Shown piece after piece: positions 47,380 through 56,861 of a stretch of 62,807 bases of DNA. The position numbers were made by a program, and so were the translations under genes. The stretch is from Methylophilus sp. (GTDB taxonomy: Bacteria > Pseudomonadota > Gammaproteobacteria > Burkholderiales > Methylophilaceae). The stretch's first letter is position 1. Each line of letters starts with the position of its first letter. The stretch covers positions 1 through 62,807 of the forward strand of contig NZ_SSGF01000028.1 of the NCBI RefSeq assembly GCF_008015755.1. Direction: 5' to 3'. Under the pieces are notes generated by a model, which searched no databases, was not told where the DNA came from, and saw only the letters and a program-made list of their open reading frames with translations.

Positions 47380-49368
47380 CTACTCCGGCAAGCGATAACG
47401 CTGCTCTTTATACAACAGCGCAGGCAGTAAACTATTAGCTAACGCACGCTCGGCCAACGCCTCACTATCCGCTGGCGCGGCCGTATTTTGCAATTGCTTG
47501 CTGGCAGGATCATAACGGCCAAATGCTGGCGCTTTGCCTTCCCGCAACACGACCACCTCATTCTCGGTCACTGTTGGCCCTATTTGCTGCATCCAGCCAA
47601 AGTTGTAGTTGTACTGCATCATGGCGCGGCCACGGTAGTCAGCACTCACATTCGACAAGTCATGCCCGGTCATTGGGTGCTGGGCTGCGATGCCCATTAA
47701 TGACAACACCGTCACCGGCAAATCAATCTGGCTGGCAATCGCATCCACCGTTTTTGGCTGCACGGCGCCGCCCAGAATCAGCGCCGGGATATGAAAATGC
47801 TCAATCGGCACCAGCGAATCGCCGCGTACGCGGATATCGTGATCGGCCACCACCAAAAACACCGTGTCGTTCCAATAAGGGCTGGCCTTGGCTTTTTTAA
47901 AGAACTCGCCTATGGCGTAATCAGCGTATTTCACCGCATTGTTATCGGTGGCTTTGGGCTGTTCATAAAGCTTGATACGGCCATCGGGGAATTCAAACGG
48001 CGCATGATTAGAAGAGCTGAATGCCAGGGTAAAAAAGGGTTTGCCACTGGCATGATGCGCCATCAGTTGCTCATGGGTTTTATTCAGCAAATCTTCATCT
48101 GAAGCACCCCAACTGGCCACAAAGACCGGATTTTTGAAATCTGGCTGGTCGGTGATTTGCTGGAAACCATTGCCCATGAAAAAGCTGCGCATATTGTCAA
48201 AATGGGATTCGCCACCATAAATAAACTCAGTCAGGTAGCCGCGTTTGGACAATAACGATGCCAGGGTAAAAAAGTTTTTCTGGCTCAAATCCAGTTTCAC
48301 CGTGCTATCGGATGGCGTTGGTTGAAAGCCGGTGACAACGGCCTCAATCCCACGCACCGAACGCGTGCCGGTGGCATACAAGTGTGTGAACCAGATGCCC
48401 TCATTTTTAAGCGCTTCCAGATTTGGCGTCACCGGCTTGCCGCCCAGCGATTCAACAAACCCCGCCCCCAGACTTTCTTGCAGCAAAATGACCAGGTTTA
48501 ACGGTTTGTCGCGTGTCACACTAGGCACCAGTGTCGTCAGCGTCGGGATATCCGCCGCTTGCGCACCGGTCAGGGCAAAGATTTTTTCGCGTGGCATCTT
48601 GCCATAAATCGCACTCGACTTTGCTTCGTGCTGCAAGCTGTAAGCGGCGTAAAATACCGAATAGGTCGAATTTAAAATCAGGCTGTTGACCATACTGTCT
48701 TGCGTAATCGCAAACAGCGCCGGATTGGCCGGGCGATGTGTCAGCGTTGAGCGTATCCCGAACACGGTTAGCACCAACACCAATGGCCACACCAACCATA
48801 CTGCCGGGCTCGCCCATTTAGCTTCTGCTTTGCGCCAGGGCTTAAGCAATTTGGCCACGGCGGCAACAGCAATCAAGGTCATGACCAGGCCAAACACGAG
48901 CTCGGTCTTAAATCCTTGCCACAACATGCCAAACACTTCGTGCGGATATTTGAGGTATTCGACAAAAATACGGTTTGGGCGCACATCGTATTCGAGAATA
49001 AAGCCAGGCGTCGCCGCCTCTAAAAACACCAGCAGCACCAGTGACAGCAATACCCACCAGTAAGTGAAGCCGCGCCAAACCTTGAATAATTTACGCGTCG
49101 CTAATAGGGGTGACAGCAAAACAGGAATAATGGCCAGCAACCCAAGCTGGATGATATCTACGCGCACACCTTGCAGCAGAATCTGGCACAACTCGCCAGT
49201 GGCTTGCACACGCTCCCACTTCCAGGCCACCAGGCCCAGGCGCGTGAGCGAAAGCAACAGCAGCCCACTGATAAACATGACGATGAGCGGTGCATAAGGG
49301 CCAAACCAATGGCCAATCGCCCATAATTTAGAGGAAGAACGTGGCTTGCCGAAGTAACTTGATTGCAT
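47380..49368 (-). CDS. LTA synthase/alkaline-phosphatase family membrane transferase
   Basis: 662 residues. About five N-terminal membrane helices (to about residue 215) anchor a periplasmic sulfatase-fold domain. The catalytic Thr is in YATGTRSVRG (near 333), the metal ligands in LQESLG and VVADHDIRVRGD, and HFHIPALI is near the end. The family (COG1368) moves phosphoglycerol or phosphoethanolamine from phospholipids onto glycans or lipids and leaves diacylglycerol. The precise acceptor is unknown. A TATAAT-like box at 49400-49405 could start a separate transcript. Confidence 0.87.
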   Translation of the reverse strand: MQSSYFGKPRSSSKLWAIGHWFGPYAPLIVMFISGLLLLSLTRLGLVAWKWERVQATGELCQILLQGVRVDIIQLGLLAIIPVLLSPLLATRKLFKVWRGFTYWWVLLSLVLLVFLEAATPGFILEYDVRPNRIFVEYLKYPHEVFGMLWQGFKTELVFGLVMTLIAVAAVAKLLKPWRKAEAKWASPAVWLVWPLVLVLTVFGIRSTLTHRPANPALFAITQDSMVNSLILNSTYSVFYAAYSLQHEAKSSAIYGKMPREKIFALTGAQAADIPTLTTLVPSVTRDKPLNLVILLQESLGAGFVESLGGKPVTPNLEALKNEGIWFTHLYATGTRSVRGIEAVVTGFQPTPSDSTVKLDLSQKNFFTLASLLSKRGYLTEFIYGGESHFDNMRSFFMGNGFQQITDQPDFKNPVFVASWGASDEDLLNKTHEQLMAHHASGKPFFTLAFSSSNHAPFEFPDGRIKLYEQPKATDNNAVKYADYAIGEFFKKAKASPYWNDTVFLVVADHDIRVRGDSLVPIEHFHIPALILGGAVQPKTVDAIASQIDLPVTVLSLMGIAAQHPMTGHDLSNVSADYRGRAMMQYNYNFGWMQQIGPTVTENEVVVLREGKAPAFGRYDPASKQLQNTAAPADSEALAERALANSLLPALLYKEQRYRLPE

Positions 49369-49437
49369 GTGTGCTTAATCAGATTGATTCAAGCGTGTGA
49401 TTATAACGGGTTATTGCAGATTGTTCGCGCAGGGTGC

Positions 49438-49815
49438 TTACTCTGGCAACACAGACTTTTTGCGCAGACCGAGATACACCACGGATAACAACGCAACCGG
49501 AATCACAAACCCGACCAGCAACGGCACTAAATCGACCAGCATATCAACGATGCCGGTCTGGCTGGTCAATAAACTCCATGCCTTGGCCAGTAAAGGCACC
49601 ACGGTAAATAACAAGGTCGGGATTAAAAACCAAATGGTGCTGGTTGCCCCACGCTTTGCCAAACGCGCACAGACATAAGAGACGACAGCGACAATCACTG
49701 CCGCCCCCGCCCCCCATACCGCGCCTGCAGCCACCGTAATCCAGGTGCCCACCTGGTAGAGCAATAAACAAATGATGGCAGTGAGAATGAGTTTTCGGTG
49801 AAAAGCGATTTGCAT
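49438..49815 (-). CDS. Small integral membrane protein
   Basis: 125 residues with four hydrophobic segments (LILTAIICLLLYQVGTWI, VWGAGAAVIVAVVSYVCA, STIWFLIPTLLFTVVPLLA, LLVGFVIPVALLSVVYLGL) and a basic tail. The ATG at 49815 has GGAG 9 bases upstream and is preferred over a TTG at 49830. Family not recognised. It sits between the permuted-papain-like enzyme and the LTA-synthase-type gene and probably belongs with them. Confidence 0.7.
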   Translation of the reverse strand: MQIAFHRKLILTAIICLLLYQVGTWITVAAGAVWGAGAAVIVAVVSYVCARLAKRGATSTIWFLIPTLLFTVVPLLAKAWSLLTSQTGIVDMLVDLVPLLVGFVIPVALLSVVYLGLRKKSVLPE

Positions 49816-49893
49816 AAAGCAGAACTCCAATGAAGAACTGAATCAAATAAGACAACATCTGCCAAAAAATGTTTTCGTGATTATCACAAAGCA

Positions 49894-51492
49894 CTAGCGG
49901 CGCCATATCCTTTTTAGCCAAGTTGCGGCCAGCCTGGCGATTATCCAGAAACCGCCAACCAGGCTGATTAAAAACAAGATCGCTGCCACAGGCACCAAAG
50001 CAGGAGATTGAGATTTAAGTGCCAACCCCTCTTTCAAATGTTGCGGCAACGGATTCGGTGTCACCGGGATGATTTTCCACTGGCTTCTGTCTGCCGGGGC
50101 TTGTTGCAGGTATTGCGCGAAGCTATAGACTGGCGCCAGGCCATAGTCCCGGCTGGAGGGGATTTGCGGAATGCGCACAAAATAGATGGCTTCAAGTTGT
50201 TCGGCCATCGGCTGCATGTCCGTTGAGGTGAGCGTGGTTTTGTCACCCGTGTGCGCAATATTGAGCAGGTCATTACCAATTGCATCAAACGCCACGGCGG
50301 GGAACAAGCGCGTCATTTCAGTATTGAGGTAGTCGTAAATGGCGCGGCCTTTTTTCAAGCTACGCTCAGTCGCCGCCACATACCAGTAAGCCGCACTGGC
50401 TTTAAGCAAGCTTTCTACCCCGCGTGGTGGCACTTGCCAGCCCAGGTTGCGCAAGGTGTCTATGCTGATGCCGGCACAGTTTTCGCGGGCATGGTCATAG
50501 ACAAAATCATTGCGGTAAAAATGCTGGAACACACGATTGTTGAGGGCCTGAATCTGCTGGGGAATATGAGGCTGGCTAAATACCGCCACCAGCATATAAG
50601 AGGGGCGGTAAAAGGCCTGCCCGCTATTGAGGTCGCCCATGTATTTATCAAACGGCGTCACCGCGGCAATAATGCCTTTTTCGCTGTTACTGGCCAGGTT
50701 GTAATAGTTATTCACCAGCCAGGTGGCGTATTCGCCCTCGGCGCCGACAACGCCTGTTGCCAGCGCAAAATGCCCGCCATGCGCTTCGTCGTCATCGCCT
50801 TGCGCGCCATTAAGCAATATGCCCAAGGCAGCTTTACCGGACGACTGTTGCCCGGCGCCAGGTGATCTCTCCCATAACAACCGGCTGTGATACGGGCTGC
50901 GGGCGCCGCCGTTGGCAAACTGCACCAGCGATTGCAGGCTCTCACCCCGGCTCAACGGTTGTGTGCTGGCGGTTAAATTGAGCTTAAACGGCTGCGGCCA
51001 GACCGAGCGCGCCACCAGTGTTTGGCCATCCCATTCGCCGCGCACCGACAATGGCGCCTGGCCGATAAATCGACTCGTTTCAGCATTCCAATACGCGCGG
51101 TTGCTGGCAATTTTAGGCACCAGATTGAACTGCCAGCGCTCACCCTGCGCGGTTATGATTTCCGAGCTATCTGCATGCAATGTCATCTGCGACCAACGCT
51201 GGCTAGCGCCGGTCCAGACCAATTCCGGCAACGCATCGGGGTTTAGCGCCTGAGTATCGTCAGCCCCGCGTTTATCACCGTGGTACCCAGACACCGGCAG
51301 GCTTGGCTGCGGCAGCGCAACGGTTTCATGGCGAAAATACCACTGGGTTTGCGGTAACGCCTGGCATGGCTGACAGATGCCATGCACCGTCTGGAATTGG
51401 TCTTGCGCATATAAACCCAGTCTATCGCTGGCAGACGCCCCAGAGACAAACGACGAAATCAGGCCAACGCCCATGCCGACAATACGACGCAT
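49894..51492 (-). CDS. Membrane-anchored DUF4105-like (permuted papain-fold) enzyme
   Basis: 532 residues. Signal peptide, a long beta-rich region, then a conserved His in GGHFALATG (near 240) and a Cys in ENCAGISIDTLRNLGW (near 338). That His-before-Cys order is typical of circularly permuted papain-fold enzymes (NlpC/P60, LRAT, DUF4105/Lnb type), which act on amides or acyl groups. One C-terminal membrane helix (PALVPVAAILFLISLVGGFW) and a basic tail end the protein. It starts 2 bp after the LplT-like stop. An acyl-transfer or lipid hydrolysis role is inferred from context only. Confidence 0.65.
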   Translation of the reverse strand: MRRIVGMGVGLISSFVSGASASDRLGLYAQDQFQTVHGICQPCQALPQTQWYFRHETVALPQPSLPVSGYHGDKRGADDTQALNPDALPELVWTGASQRWSQMTLHADSSEIITAQGERWQFNLVPKIASNRAYWNAETSRFIGQAPLSVRGEWDGQTLVARSVWPQPFKLNLTASTQPLSRGESLQSLVQFANGGARSPYHSRLLWERSPGAGQQSSGKAALGILLNGAQGDDDEAHGGHFALATGVVGAEGEYATWLVNNYYNLASNSEKGIIAAVTPFDKYMGDLNSGQAFYRPSYMLVAVFSQPHIPQQIQALNNRVFQHFYRNDFVYDHARENCAGISIDTLRNLGWQVPPRGVESLLKASAAYWYVAATERSLKKGRAIYDYLNTEMTRLFPAVAFDAIGNDLLNIAHTGDKTTLTSTDMQPMAEQLEAIYFVRIPQIPSSRDYGLAPVYSFAQYLQQAPADRSQWKIIPVTPNPLPQHLKEGLALKSQSPALVPVAAILFLISLVGGFWIIARLAATWLKRIWRR

Positions 51493-51494
51493 GC

Positions 51495-52817
51495 CTACCC
51501 CCTCAACCCACGCAGGTAGTCACGCACGCTGTGCCAATATTCCGGCTGACGAAAACATAAATAAATCGCCACCAGCACATTGGCTGCGGCAGTGATAGCA
51601 AACAATTGTGGAATAGTCACGCCCATGCCAAACAGCAACACCGAAAACCCGGCCGACAGCACCATAAACAAGGCATTCATAATATTATTGGCTGCAATCA
51701 CACGTGACTGATAGCCAGCCTCGGCGCGGCTTTGCAGTAACACATATAAGGGCACAATATACAAGCCGCCACTCACACCGAGCAAGGCCACATCGAGCAA
51801 CATGCGCCAATCATCCACGCCGCCTAATGTATGCAATGTGAGCGCTGGATGCGTTAACAGCTGTTGTTGAATACTGCCAGTGGTGCTGGCGAAATCCCAG
51901 GCGAATAAAGACATGCCTGCTGCCCCCAGCATGACCAGACCCAGCTCTTGTTTGCCTTTGGACAGTTTTTCACACCAAATAGAACCCACACCAACGCCCA
52001 CCGAAAAAATCGACAACAGGCTGATAAAGTCTCGCTCGCTGCCCTGCAACACGTTTTTTGCCAGGTTAGGAAACTGTGCCAACAAAGTCGCCCCAAAAAA
52101 CCAGAACCACGAAATGGCCACAATCGCCACCCACAAGGTTTGCTGCGCCCAGAACGTGCGCACATTCTTAATCGTTTCGGTGATCGGGTTCCAGTTAATC
52201 TTGATGTCAGGCACAGGCGCTGGTGACAGCGGAATACCGCGGCTGAGATGATAGCCGGAGACCGCGACCAGCAAGACACTCAAACTGGTAAACAAGGCAT
52301 GTTGTTCTAAACTGCCGAGCCAGGCACCCAGCACCTGCCCGAGTAAAATAGCCACAAAACTGCCCATCTCGACCAGGCCATTGCCCGCCGTGAGTTCCCC
52401 GGGCTGTAAATGTTGTGGCAAATAAGAGTACTTCACCGGCCCAAACAAAGTGGAATGCACGCCCATTAAAAACAAGGCCAGCGCCAGCATAAGCAAGCTG
52501 CGACTTAAAAAACCGATGCTCGCAAATAGCATGATGCCTATCTCCAGCACTTTCACCATGCGGATAATCTGCGACTTTTCATATTTATCCGCCAATTGTC
52601 CAGCTGAGGCCGAAAACAGGAAAAACGGCAAAATAAACAGGCCAGGCAGCAAGGTCGCCAATGTTGCACCATCCAGCGTCGTCAGGCTGGCGGTGTTAAA
52701 CGCCACTTGCGTAATCAAGGCTGTTTTAAACACATTGTCATTGAAGGCGCCTAAACCTTGTGTCCAGAAAAAAGGACCGAAGCGTTGCTGGCTTAGTAAG
52801 TTAAAGGGGTTACTCAT
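51495..52817 (-). CDS. MFS transporter, lysophospholipid transporter (LplT) type
   Basis: 440 residues with about 12 membrane helices. The N-terminus (QRFGPFFWTQGLGAFNDNVFK) and the MGVHSTLFGPVKYSYLPQHL and ELTAGNGLVEMGSFVAILLGQ motifs match LplT-like transporters, which flip lysophospholipids inward across the inner membrane. Its ATG overlaps the Aas-like gene stop (ATGA), as lplT and aas are coupled in other bacteria. Confidence 0.85.
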   Translation of the reverse strand: MSNPFNLLSQQRFGPFFWTQGLGAFNDNVFKTALITQVAFNTASLTTLDGATLATLLPGLFILPFFLFSASAGQLADKYEKSQIIRMVKVLEIGIMLFASIGFLSRSLLMLALALFLMGVHSTLFGPVKYSYLPQHLQPGELTAGNGLVEMGSFVAILLGQVLGAWLGSLEQHALFTSLSVLLVAVSGYHLSRGIPLSPAPVPDIKINWNPITETIKNVRTFWAQQTLWVAIVAISWFWFFGATLLAQFPNLAKNVLQGSERDFISLLSIFSVGVGVGSIWCEKLSKGKQELGLVMLGAAGMSLFAWDFASTTGSIQQQLLTHPALTLHTLGGVDDWRMLLDVALLGVSGGLYIVPLYVLLQSRAEAGYQSRVIAANNIMNALFMVLSAGFSVLLFGMGVTIPQLFAITAAANVLVAIYLCFRQPEYWHSVRDYLRGLRG

Positions 52818-54949
52818 GCTGCTTGCTCCGCCATCTGCTTCAACGTGACATAGTCGGTTTTGCCCGTGCCCAGCACCGGGATTTGCGCCACTACAATAAT
52901 TTTGCGGGCGATGGCAATTTCGGGTGCACCCATAGTTTTAGCCACAATCTGCAAGTCTTCACGCTTGAGTTTGGCGTCAGTGGTAAACAGGACAATACTT
53001 TCACCACGGGTGGCATCTGCCACCGTGGTCGCGGCATGTTGTTGTTCCGGGGCTGCGGTAGTCGCCATTTTCTCCACCACTTCGAGTGAGACCATTTCAC
53101 CGGCGACTTTGGCAAAGCGTTTAACGCGGCCTTTGATATGAATAAACCCGTCACTATCTATTTCAACCACATCGCCGGTGTCATACCAGCCATCTTGCGG
53201 TGCGACCAACACGCCGGGATTGTCATACAGGTAATAGCCCTGCATGATGTTGTCGCCTTTGACCAACAAACGGCCGCCGTTTTCGATGCCTGGCACCGGC
53301 TCTAGTTTGTGCTCAATGCCAGGAAAAAACTGGCCGACTGTGCCATGACGGTTTGCCATTGGCGTGTTGGCGGCCACCACCGGCGCGCACTCGGTGGTGC
53401 CATAGCCTTCTAATATGCGGATGCCAAATTTTTCGTGGTAAATTTTGCGCACTTCTTCATTGAGTTTTTCGGCCCCGGCAAACACCACGCGCAATTTGTA
53501 AAAGTCGTACGGGTGCGCATATTTGGCGTAGTTGCCCAGAAACGTGCTGGTAGAGAAAAATACCGTGCAGCCTTTGTCGTAAATCACTTCCGGGATCAAC
53601 TTGTATTGCAGCGGTGAGGGGAACAGCAGCATGGGAATCCCGTTTAACAACGGCAGCAGCGCCCCGGTAAACCCAAAGGCGTGAAACAGCGGCAAGGCCA
53701 TCATGAATTTATCTGCCGGGCTGAAATCCAGTGTTGCCAAAATCTGGTGTGTATTGGCCAAAATGCTTTTATGGCTATGCACCACGCCTTTGGGTTTGCC
53801 CTCGGAGCCAGAGGTAAATAACACCACGGCCGTCTCTTCAGCAGTGACGGGCTCCATGGCCGCGCGCGGGTAATGTAAGGCATAGCCCATGAGCCACGCG
53901 CGGTCGAGTACGCCAAATTGGCTACGCAGGTCTTCGAGGTAGACAATATTCAGATCGCGCATGTTGGCGACGGTCTCCTCTAACTTAGCCGCTTCAATAA
54001 ACTTGCGCGAGCTGATGACCGTGCGGATATTCGCTGCGATGCATGCGTTGCGCATGCCATCGGCCCCCGCGGTGTAATTGAGCATGGCAGGGATTCTTTT
54101 AAAGGCGCTCATGCCCAGCACCAGTGCCAACGTATTGGTAATGTTCGGCATCAACACCGCCACCACCTCACCTGGCTGACTGACCTTGCTCGCGATACGA
54201 CCCAGTGCCAGACTGCGTTTAAGCACGTCTTGATAGGTGTCTTCGACCTGGTGCATATCCTCAATAATGCGTGTCTTGGCACCATATTTATCCATGGCGT
54301 CCAAAAACCCTTCAAACAGGCTTTTGCTTTGCTGGGTTTTAAACAGCATATGCTGCATGATGCCGCGCATGGCTTCGCCCGCAATGCGGCGGCGCTGCTT
54401 GGCGGTGAGCGGAGCATGGTGACCATGTTGCTCAATACGGATGTCTGTCGGTGGCAAAATTTTCAGAGTCACGCGAGGTAACAGCTTGCGCGGATGCGCA
54501 TCAGATAAGCGGCCAAAATACGATTGTGCAGCGCCTTCAACGCGCACTGGCAGAATTTTGACACCGGTTTTTGCCGCCACGAATCCAGGGCCGTCATAGA
54601 CCTTCATCAAGGCGCCGGTCAGCGTAATGCGGCCTTCGGGAAAGATCACCACGTTTTCGCCTGCATTGAGGCGCTGTACGACTTTTTTCATCGCCAGCGG
54701 GCTCGCCGGGTCGACAGATAAATGCGGTGTCAGCTTTAACCACCAGCGAAAAAAGAGATTCTTGAGTACACCGGTATGGACGACAAAAGTCGCACGCTTG
54801 GGTAAAAACAAGCCTAGCAGCAAGCCATCCAGAAAAGACTCATGGTTGGCAATAATCAACAACCTGTCTTCCTGCGGCACATTTTCCAGCCCTGTCACCT
54901 GCACGCGAAACAACAGACGACATACGGCTCTTAATACTCTCACCAGCAT
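52814..54949 (-). CDS. Bifunctional acyltransferase / acyl-ACP synthetase (Aas-like)
   Basis: 711 residues, close to E. coli Aas (719). The N-terminal PlsC domain has NHESFLD (His-x4-Asp) and FPEGRITLTG. The C-terminal AMP-binding ligase has VVLFTSGSEGKPKGVVHSH, EGYGTTECAP and WYDTGDVVEI. Together these re-acylate imported lysophospholipids with a fatty acid activated on acyl carrier protein. It starts 25 bp after the ArsR gene and overlaps the LplT-like gene. Confidence 0.9.
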   Translation of the reverse strand: MLVRVLRAVCRLLFRVQVTGLENVPQEDRLLIIANHESFLDGLLLGLFLPKRATFVVHTGVLKNLFFRWWLKLTPHLSVDPASPLAMKKVVQRLNAGENVVIFPEGRITLTGALMKVYDGPGFVAAKTGVKILPVRVEGAAQSYFGRLSDAHPRKLLPRVTLKILPPTDIRIEQHGHHAPLTAKQRRRIAGEAMRGIMQHMLFKTQQSKSLFEGFLDAMDKYGAKTRIIEDMHQVEDTYQDVLKRSLALGRIASKVSQPGEVVAVLMPNITNTLALVLGMSAFKRIPAMLNYTAGADGMRNACIAANIRTVISSRKFIEAAKLEETVANMRDLNIVYLEDLRSQFGVLDRAWLMGYALHYPRAAMEPVTAEETAVVLFTSGSEGKPKGVVHSHKSILANTHQILATLDFSPADKFMMALPLFHAFGFTGALLPLLNGIPMLLFPSPLQYKLIPEVIYDKGCTVFFSTSTFLGNYAKYAHPYDFYKLRVVFAGAEKLNEEVRKIYHEKFGIRILEGYGTTECAPVVAANTPMANRHGTVGQFFPGIEHKLEPVPGIENGGRLLVKGDNIMQGYYLYDNPGVLVAPQDGWYDTGDVVEIDSDGFIHIKGRVKRFAKVAGEMVSLEVVEKMATTAAPEQQHAATTVADATRGESIVLFTTDAKLKREDLQIVAKTMGAPEIAIARKIIVVAQIPVLGTGKTDYVTLKQMAEQAA

Positions 54950-54974
54950 TATTTACTCCCTGTTAACTTCTTTT

Positions 54975-55280
54975 TTATATGTCTTGTTTGATGTAGTCCA
55001 GCACGTCTTGCAGTGCTTGCTGCATCAATGATTGATTAACCCAAAAATATACTTCGCGGCCGACTTTTTCGCTCTGCAAGGCGCCGCCACGCTCAAGTAC
55101 TTTTAAATGATGGGTGACTGCGGTGCGGCTCAGTTGCGAGCCCTCCACAATTTGCAGAATGGTCAGCCGCTCGTTCTTTTCAAACGATAGCAAAATCCGT
55201 TGCCGATGGGCATCACCCAAAGCAACAAAGAGTTCAGAAATAGCGTTCCACGGGTCTGGAATCTGGGTCACTGTTTTCAT
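54975..55280 (-). CDS. ArsR/SmtB-family regulator without cysteines
   Basis: 101-residue winged-helix repressor: ALGDAHRQRILLSFEK, TILQIVEGSQLSRTAVTHHLKVLERGG, VGREVYFWVN. It contains no cysteine, so it lacks the usual thiolate metal site of ArsR-type sensors and probably responds to another signal. It is the first gene of the putative lipid operon and has a palindrome over its own -10 box, so autoregulation is likely. Confidence 0.9.
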   Translation of the reverse strand: MKTVTQIPDPWNAISELFVALGDAHRQRILLSFEKNERLTILQIVEGSQLSRTAVTHHLKVLERGGALQSEKVGREVYFWVNQSLMQQALQDVLDYIKQDI

Positions 55281-55282
55281 AT

Positions 55283-55317
55283 AACCAAATAATTAGTTAT
55301 TTAGTTTATTTTGTCAA
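55283..55317 (-). promoter_or_regulatory. Promoter with overlapping ArsR operator
   Basis: Minus strand: TTGACA (55312-55317), a 17-base spacer and AATTAT (55289-55294). A palindrome, AACTAAATAA-CTAA-TTATTTGGTT (55283-55306, arms 10 bases with one mismatch), covers the -10 box 3 bp from the ArsR start codon. A bound repressor would block the promoter. Confidence 0.7.
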
Positions 55318-55431
55318 GCCCTATCCTGTGAACTTGTCATGGTTATGGCCTAGTCTGAGCTTCACCAAAGCATCACGCAACGCCGGTGCTTGTCCCGCTA
55401 CACTGCAATGCCTTATATCAAGGAGTGTGAG

Positions 55432-56085
55432 ATGTTACGCCTGTGTGTATTATCCTGTTTGCTTGCCTGCCTACCGCTGGCAAGCCACGCCAGTGCTCAA
55501 ATCAGTCTGGCAAGCACGAGCTGCTCCGGAGACATGGCGCTTTCCTCAGACAGCGGCATCTCATTCAATTGCACAGGCAACCTCAGTTTGGATGGCGGCT
55601 GGTTAACCTCTGATAGCCCAATATCACTGTTGGCCAGTGGCGACCTGACACTCAGCAACCTCCACCTCTACGCGCCGGCAATCAGCCTATCAAGTTTGAC
55701 CGGCAGCCTGACCATTGGTAGCAATGTGCTGTTCGACACCACGCACACAGTCTTACTCACCAGCGGCGCCACGCCTGTAGACAGATGGTCGCCGCGCCCA
55801 GTGATTGCCTGGCAGTCATTTGACATAGGCTTGCACCCAGGGTCTGTCATCAGCGAGAGTTCAAGCAACTCAAACGCGATTAATCAAAGCATTATTCAAA
55901 AGCCAGCGCTGGCAGGTAGCCTAGTGCTGACACCCGCACAAAGTCAGATGCTCATTCATGAATCGCGAATCACATTGACAAACAACGCAGGCATCAATGT
56001 CTCAGCGGTGCCAGAACCTGATGGCTATATGTTGATGTTAGCGGGCTTAGGGCTGTTGGCTTGCAGACGCAAGTCAAAGATCTAG
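55432..56085 (+). CDS. PEP-CTERM sorting-domain protein
   Basis: 217 residues. Signal peptide (LSCLLACLPLASHASA), a Ser/Thr/Asn-rich beta-repetitive body and a C-terminal PEP-CTERM signal: VPEPDGYMLMLAGLGLLAC followed by basic residues RRKSK. Such proteins are processed by exosortase and exported to the surface, often with exopolysaccharide. No exosortase is in the window. AAGGAG precedes the ATG. Its stop codon overlaps the hemD stop (convergent). Confidence 0.88.
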   Translation: MLRLCVLSCLLACLPLASHASAQISLASTSCSGDMALSSDSGISFNCTGNLSLDGGWLTSDSPISLLASGDLTLSNLHLYAPAISLSSLTGSLTIGSNVLFDTTHTVLLTSGATPVDRWSPRPVIAWQSFDIGLHPGSVISESSSNSNAINQSIIQKPALAGSLVLTPAQSQMLIHESRITLTNNAGINVSAVPEPDGYMLMLAGLGLLACRRKSKI

Positions 56086-56861
56086 CCCGCGTTAGGTGAA
56101 AGATGCGCTTGCAGCAGGCTGAGCATGGCAGCATCGCCAGACTGGTCGGCGCTAAAGGCGATCAAGCCAGATTCACGCGCCCGCTCGGCAATACGGGCAT
56201 GGTTAACGAATACAGGCGTCGCTTTTAACCAGTCACCCTCGCCCGCCAGCGCTAGCAAAAAACGCAAGGCTTCGCTGCTGGTGACGACGATGCCTTGTAA
56301 TTGGCCGTTGGCATAGGCCTGTTGCAGGCACTCGGCAGTATTTTGCGGATTGACGCGGCGATAGCACTCGCCAAATACCACCTCTGCACCGCGCTGCTTT
56401 AAGGTCTCAGCCAGCACTTCACGCCCACCCACACCGCGCACAATCAGTACGCGCTGGCCTTGCATCTGCTGTAATGCCGGCAATGCCAGCAAAGCTTCAC
56501 TGTCAAAGCGTTCGCTAGGCGTCAGCACTTCTGCGATGCCATAGCCTTGCAAGCTGGCAGCCGTGGTCGGGCCGATAGCGGCAAATTGTAATGTCGGGGA
56601 AATGCCAGCTGCTTGCAACAAAGGCATGCCATATTGCACGGCATTACTGCTGATAAACACGGCCCAGTCAAACTGGCTTAGCGGTGTGACTACCGCATGA
56701 AATGCACGCAGGTCGTCCAGGCCTTTAATATCCAGCAGCGGAAAAGAAATCACTGTGCCGCCTGCACCAGTAATCGCTGCAGTTAGCTTGGTGGCTTGCT
56801 CGGGTGGCCGCGTGACCGCGATATGCATCCCGGCCAAGGGCGCAGCCGATGGCAGGATCAT
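56082..56861 (-). CDS. hemD: Uroporphyrinogen-III synthase
   Basis: 259 residues. Closes and inverts ring D of hydroxymethylbilane to give uroporphyrinogen III for heme, siroheme and B12. The sequence is typically poorly conserved but has [15 protein letters not shown] at the start, [15 protein letters not shown] and [16 protein letters not shown]. It overlaps hemC by 4 bases (ATGA), the usual hemCD arrangement. Confidence 0.93.
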   Translation of the reverse strand: MILPSAAPLAGMHIAVTRPPEQATKLTAAITGAGGTVISFPLLDIKGLDDLRAFHAVVTPLSQFDWAVFISSNAVQYGMPLLQAAGISPTLQFAAIGPTTAASLQGYGIAEVLTPSERFDSEALLALPALQQMQGQRVLIVRGVGGREVLAETLKQRGAEVVFGECYRRVNPQNTAECLQQAYANGQLQGIVVTSSEALRFLLALAGEGDWLKATPVFVNHARIAERARESGLIAFSADQSGDAAMLSLLQAHLSPNAG

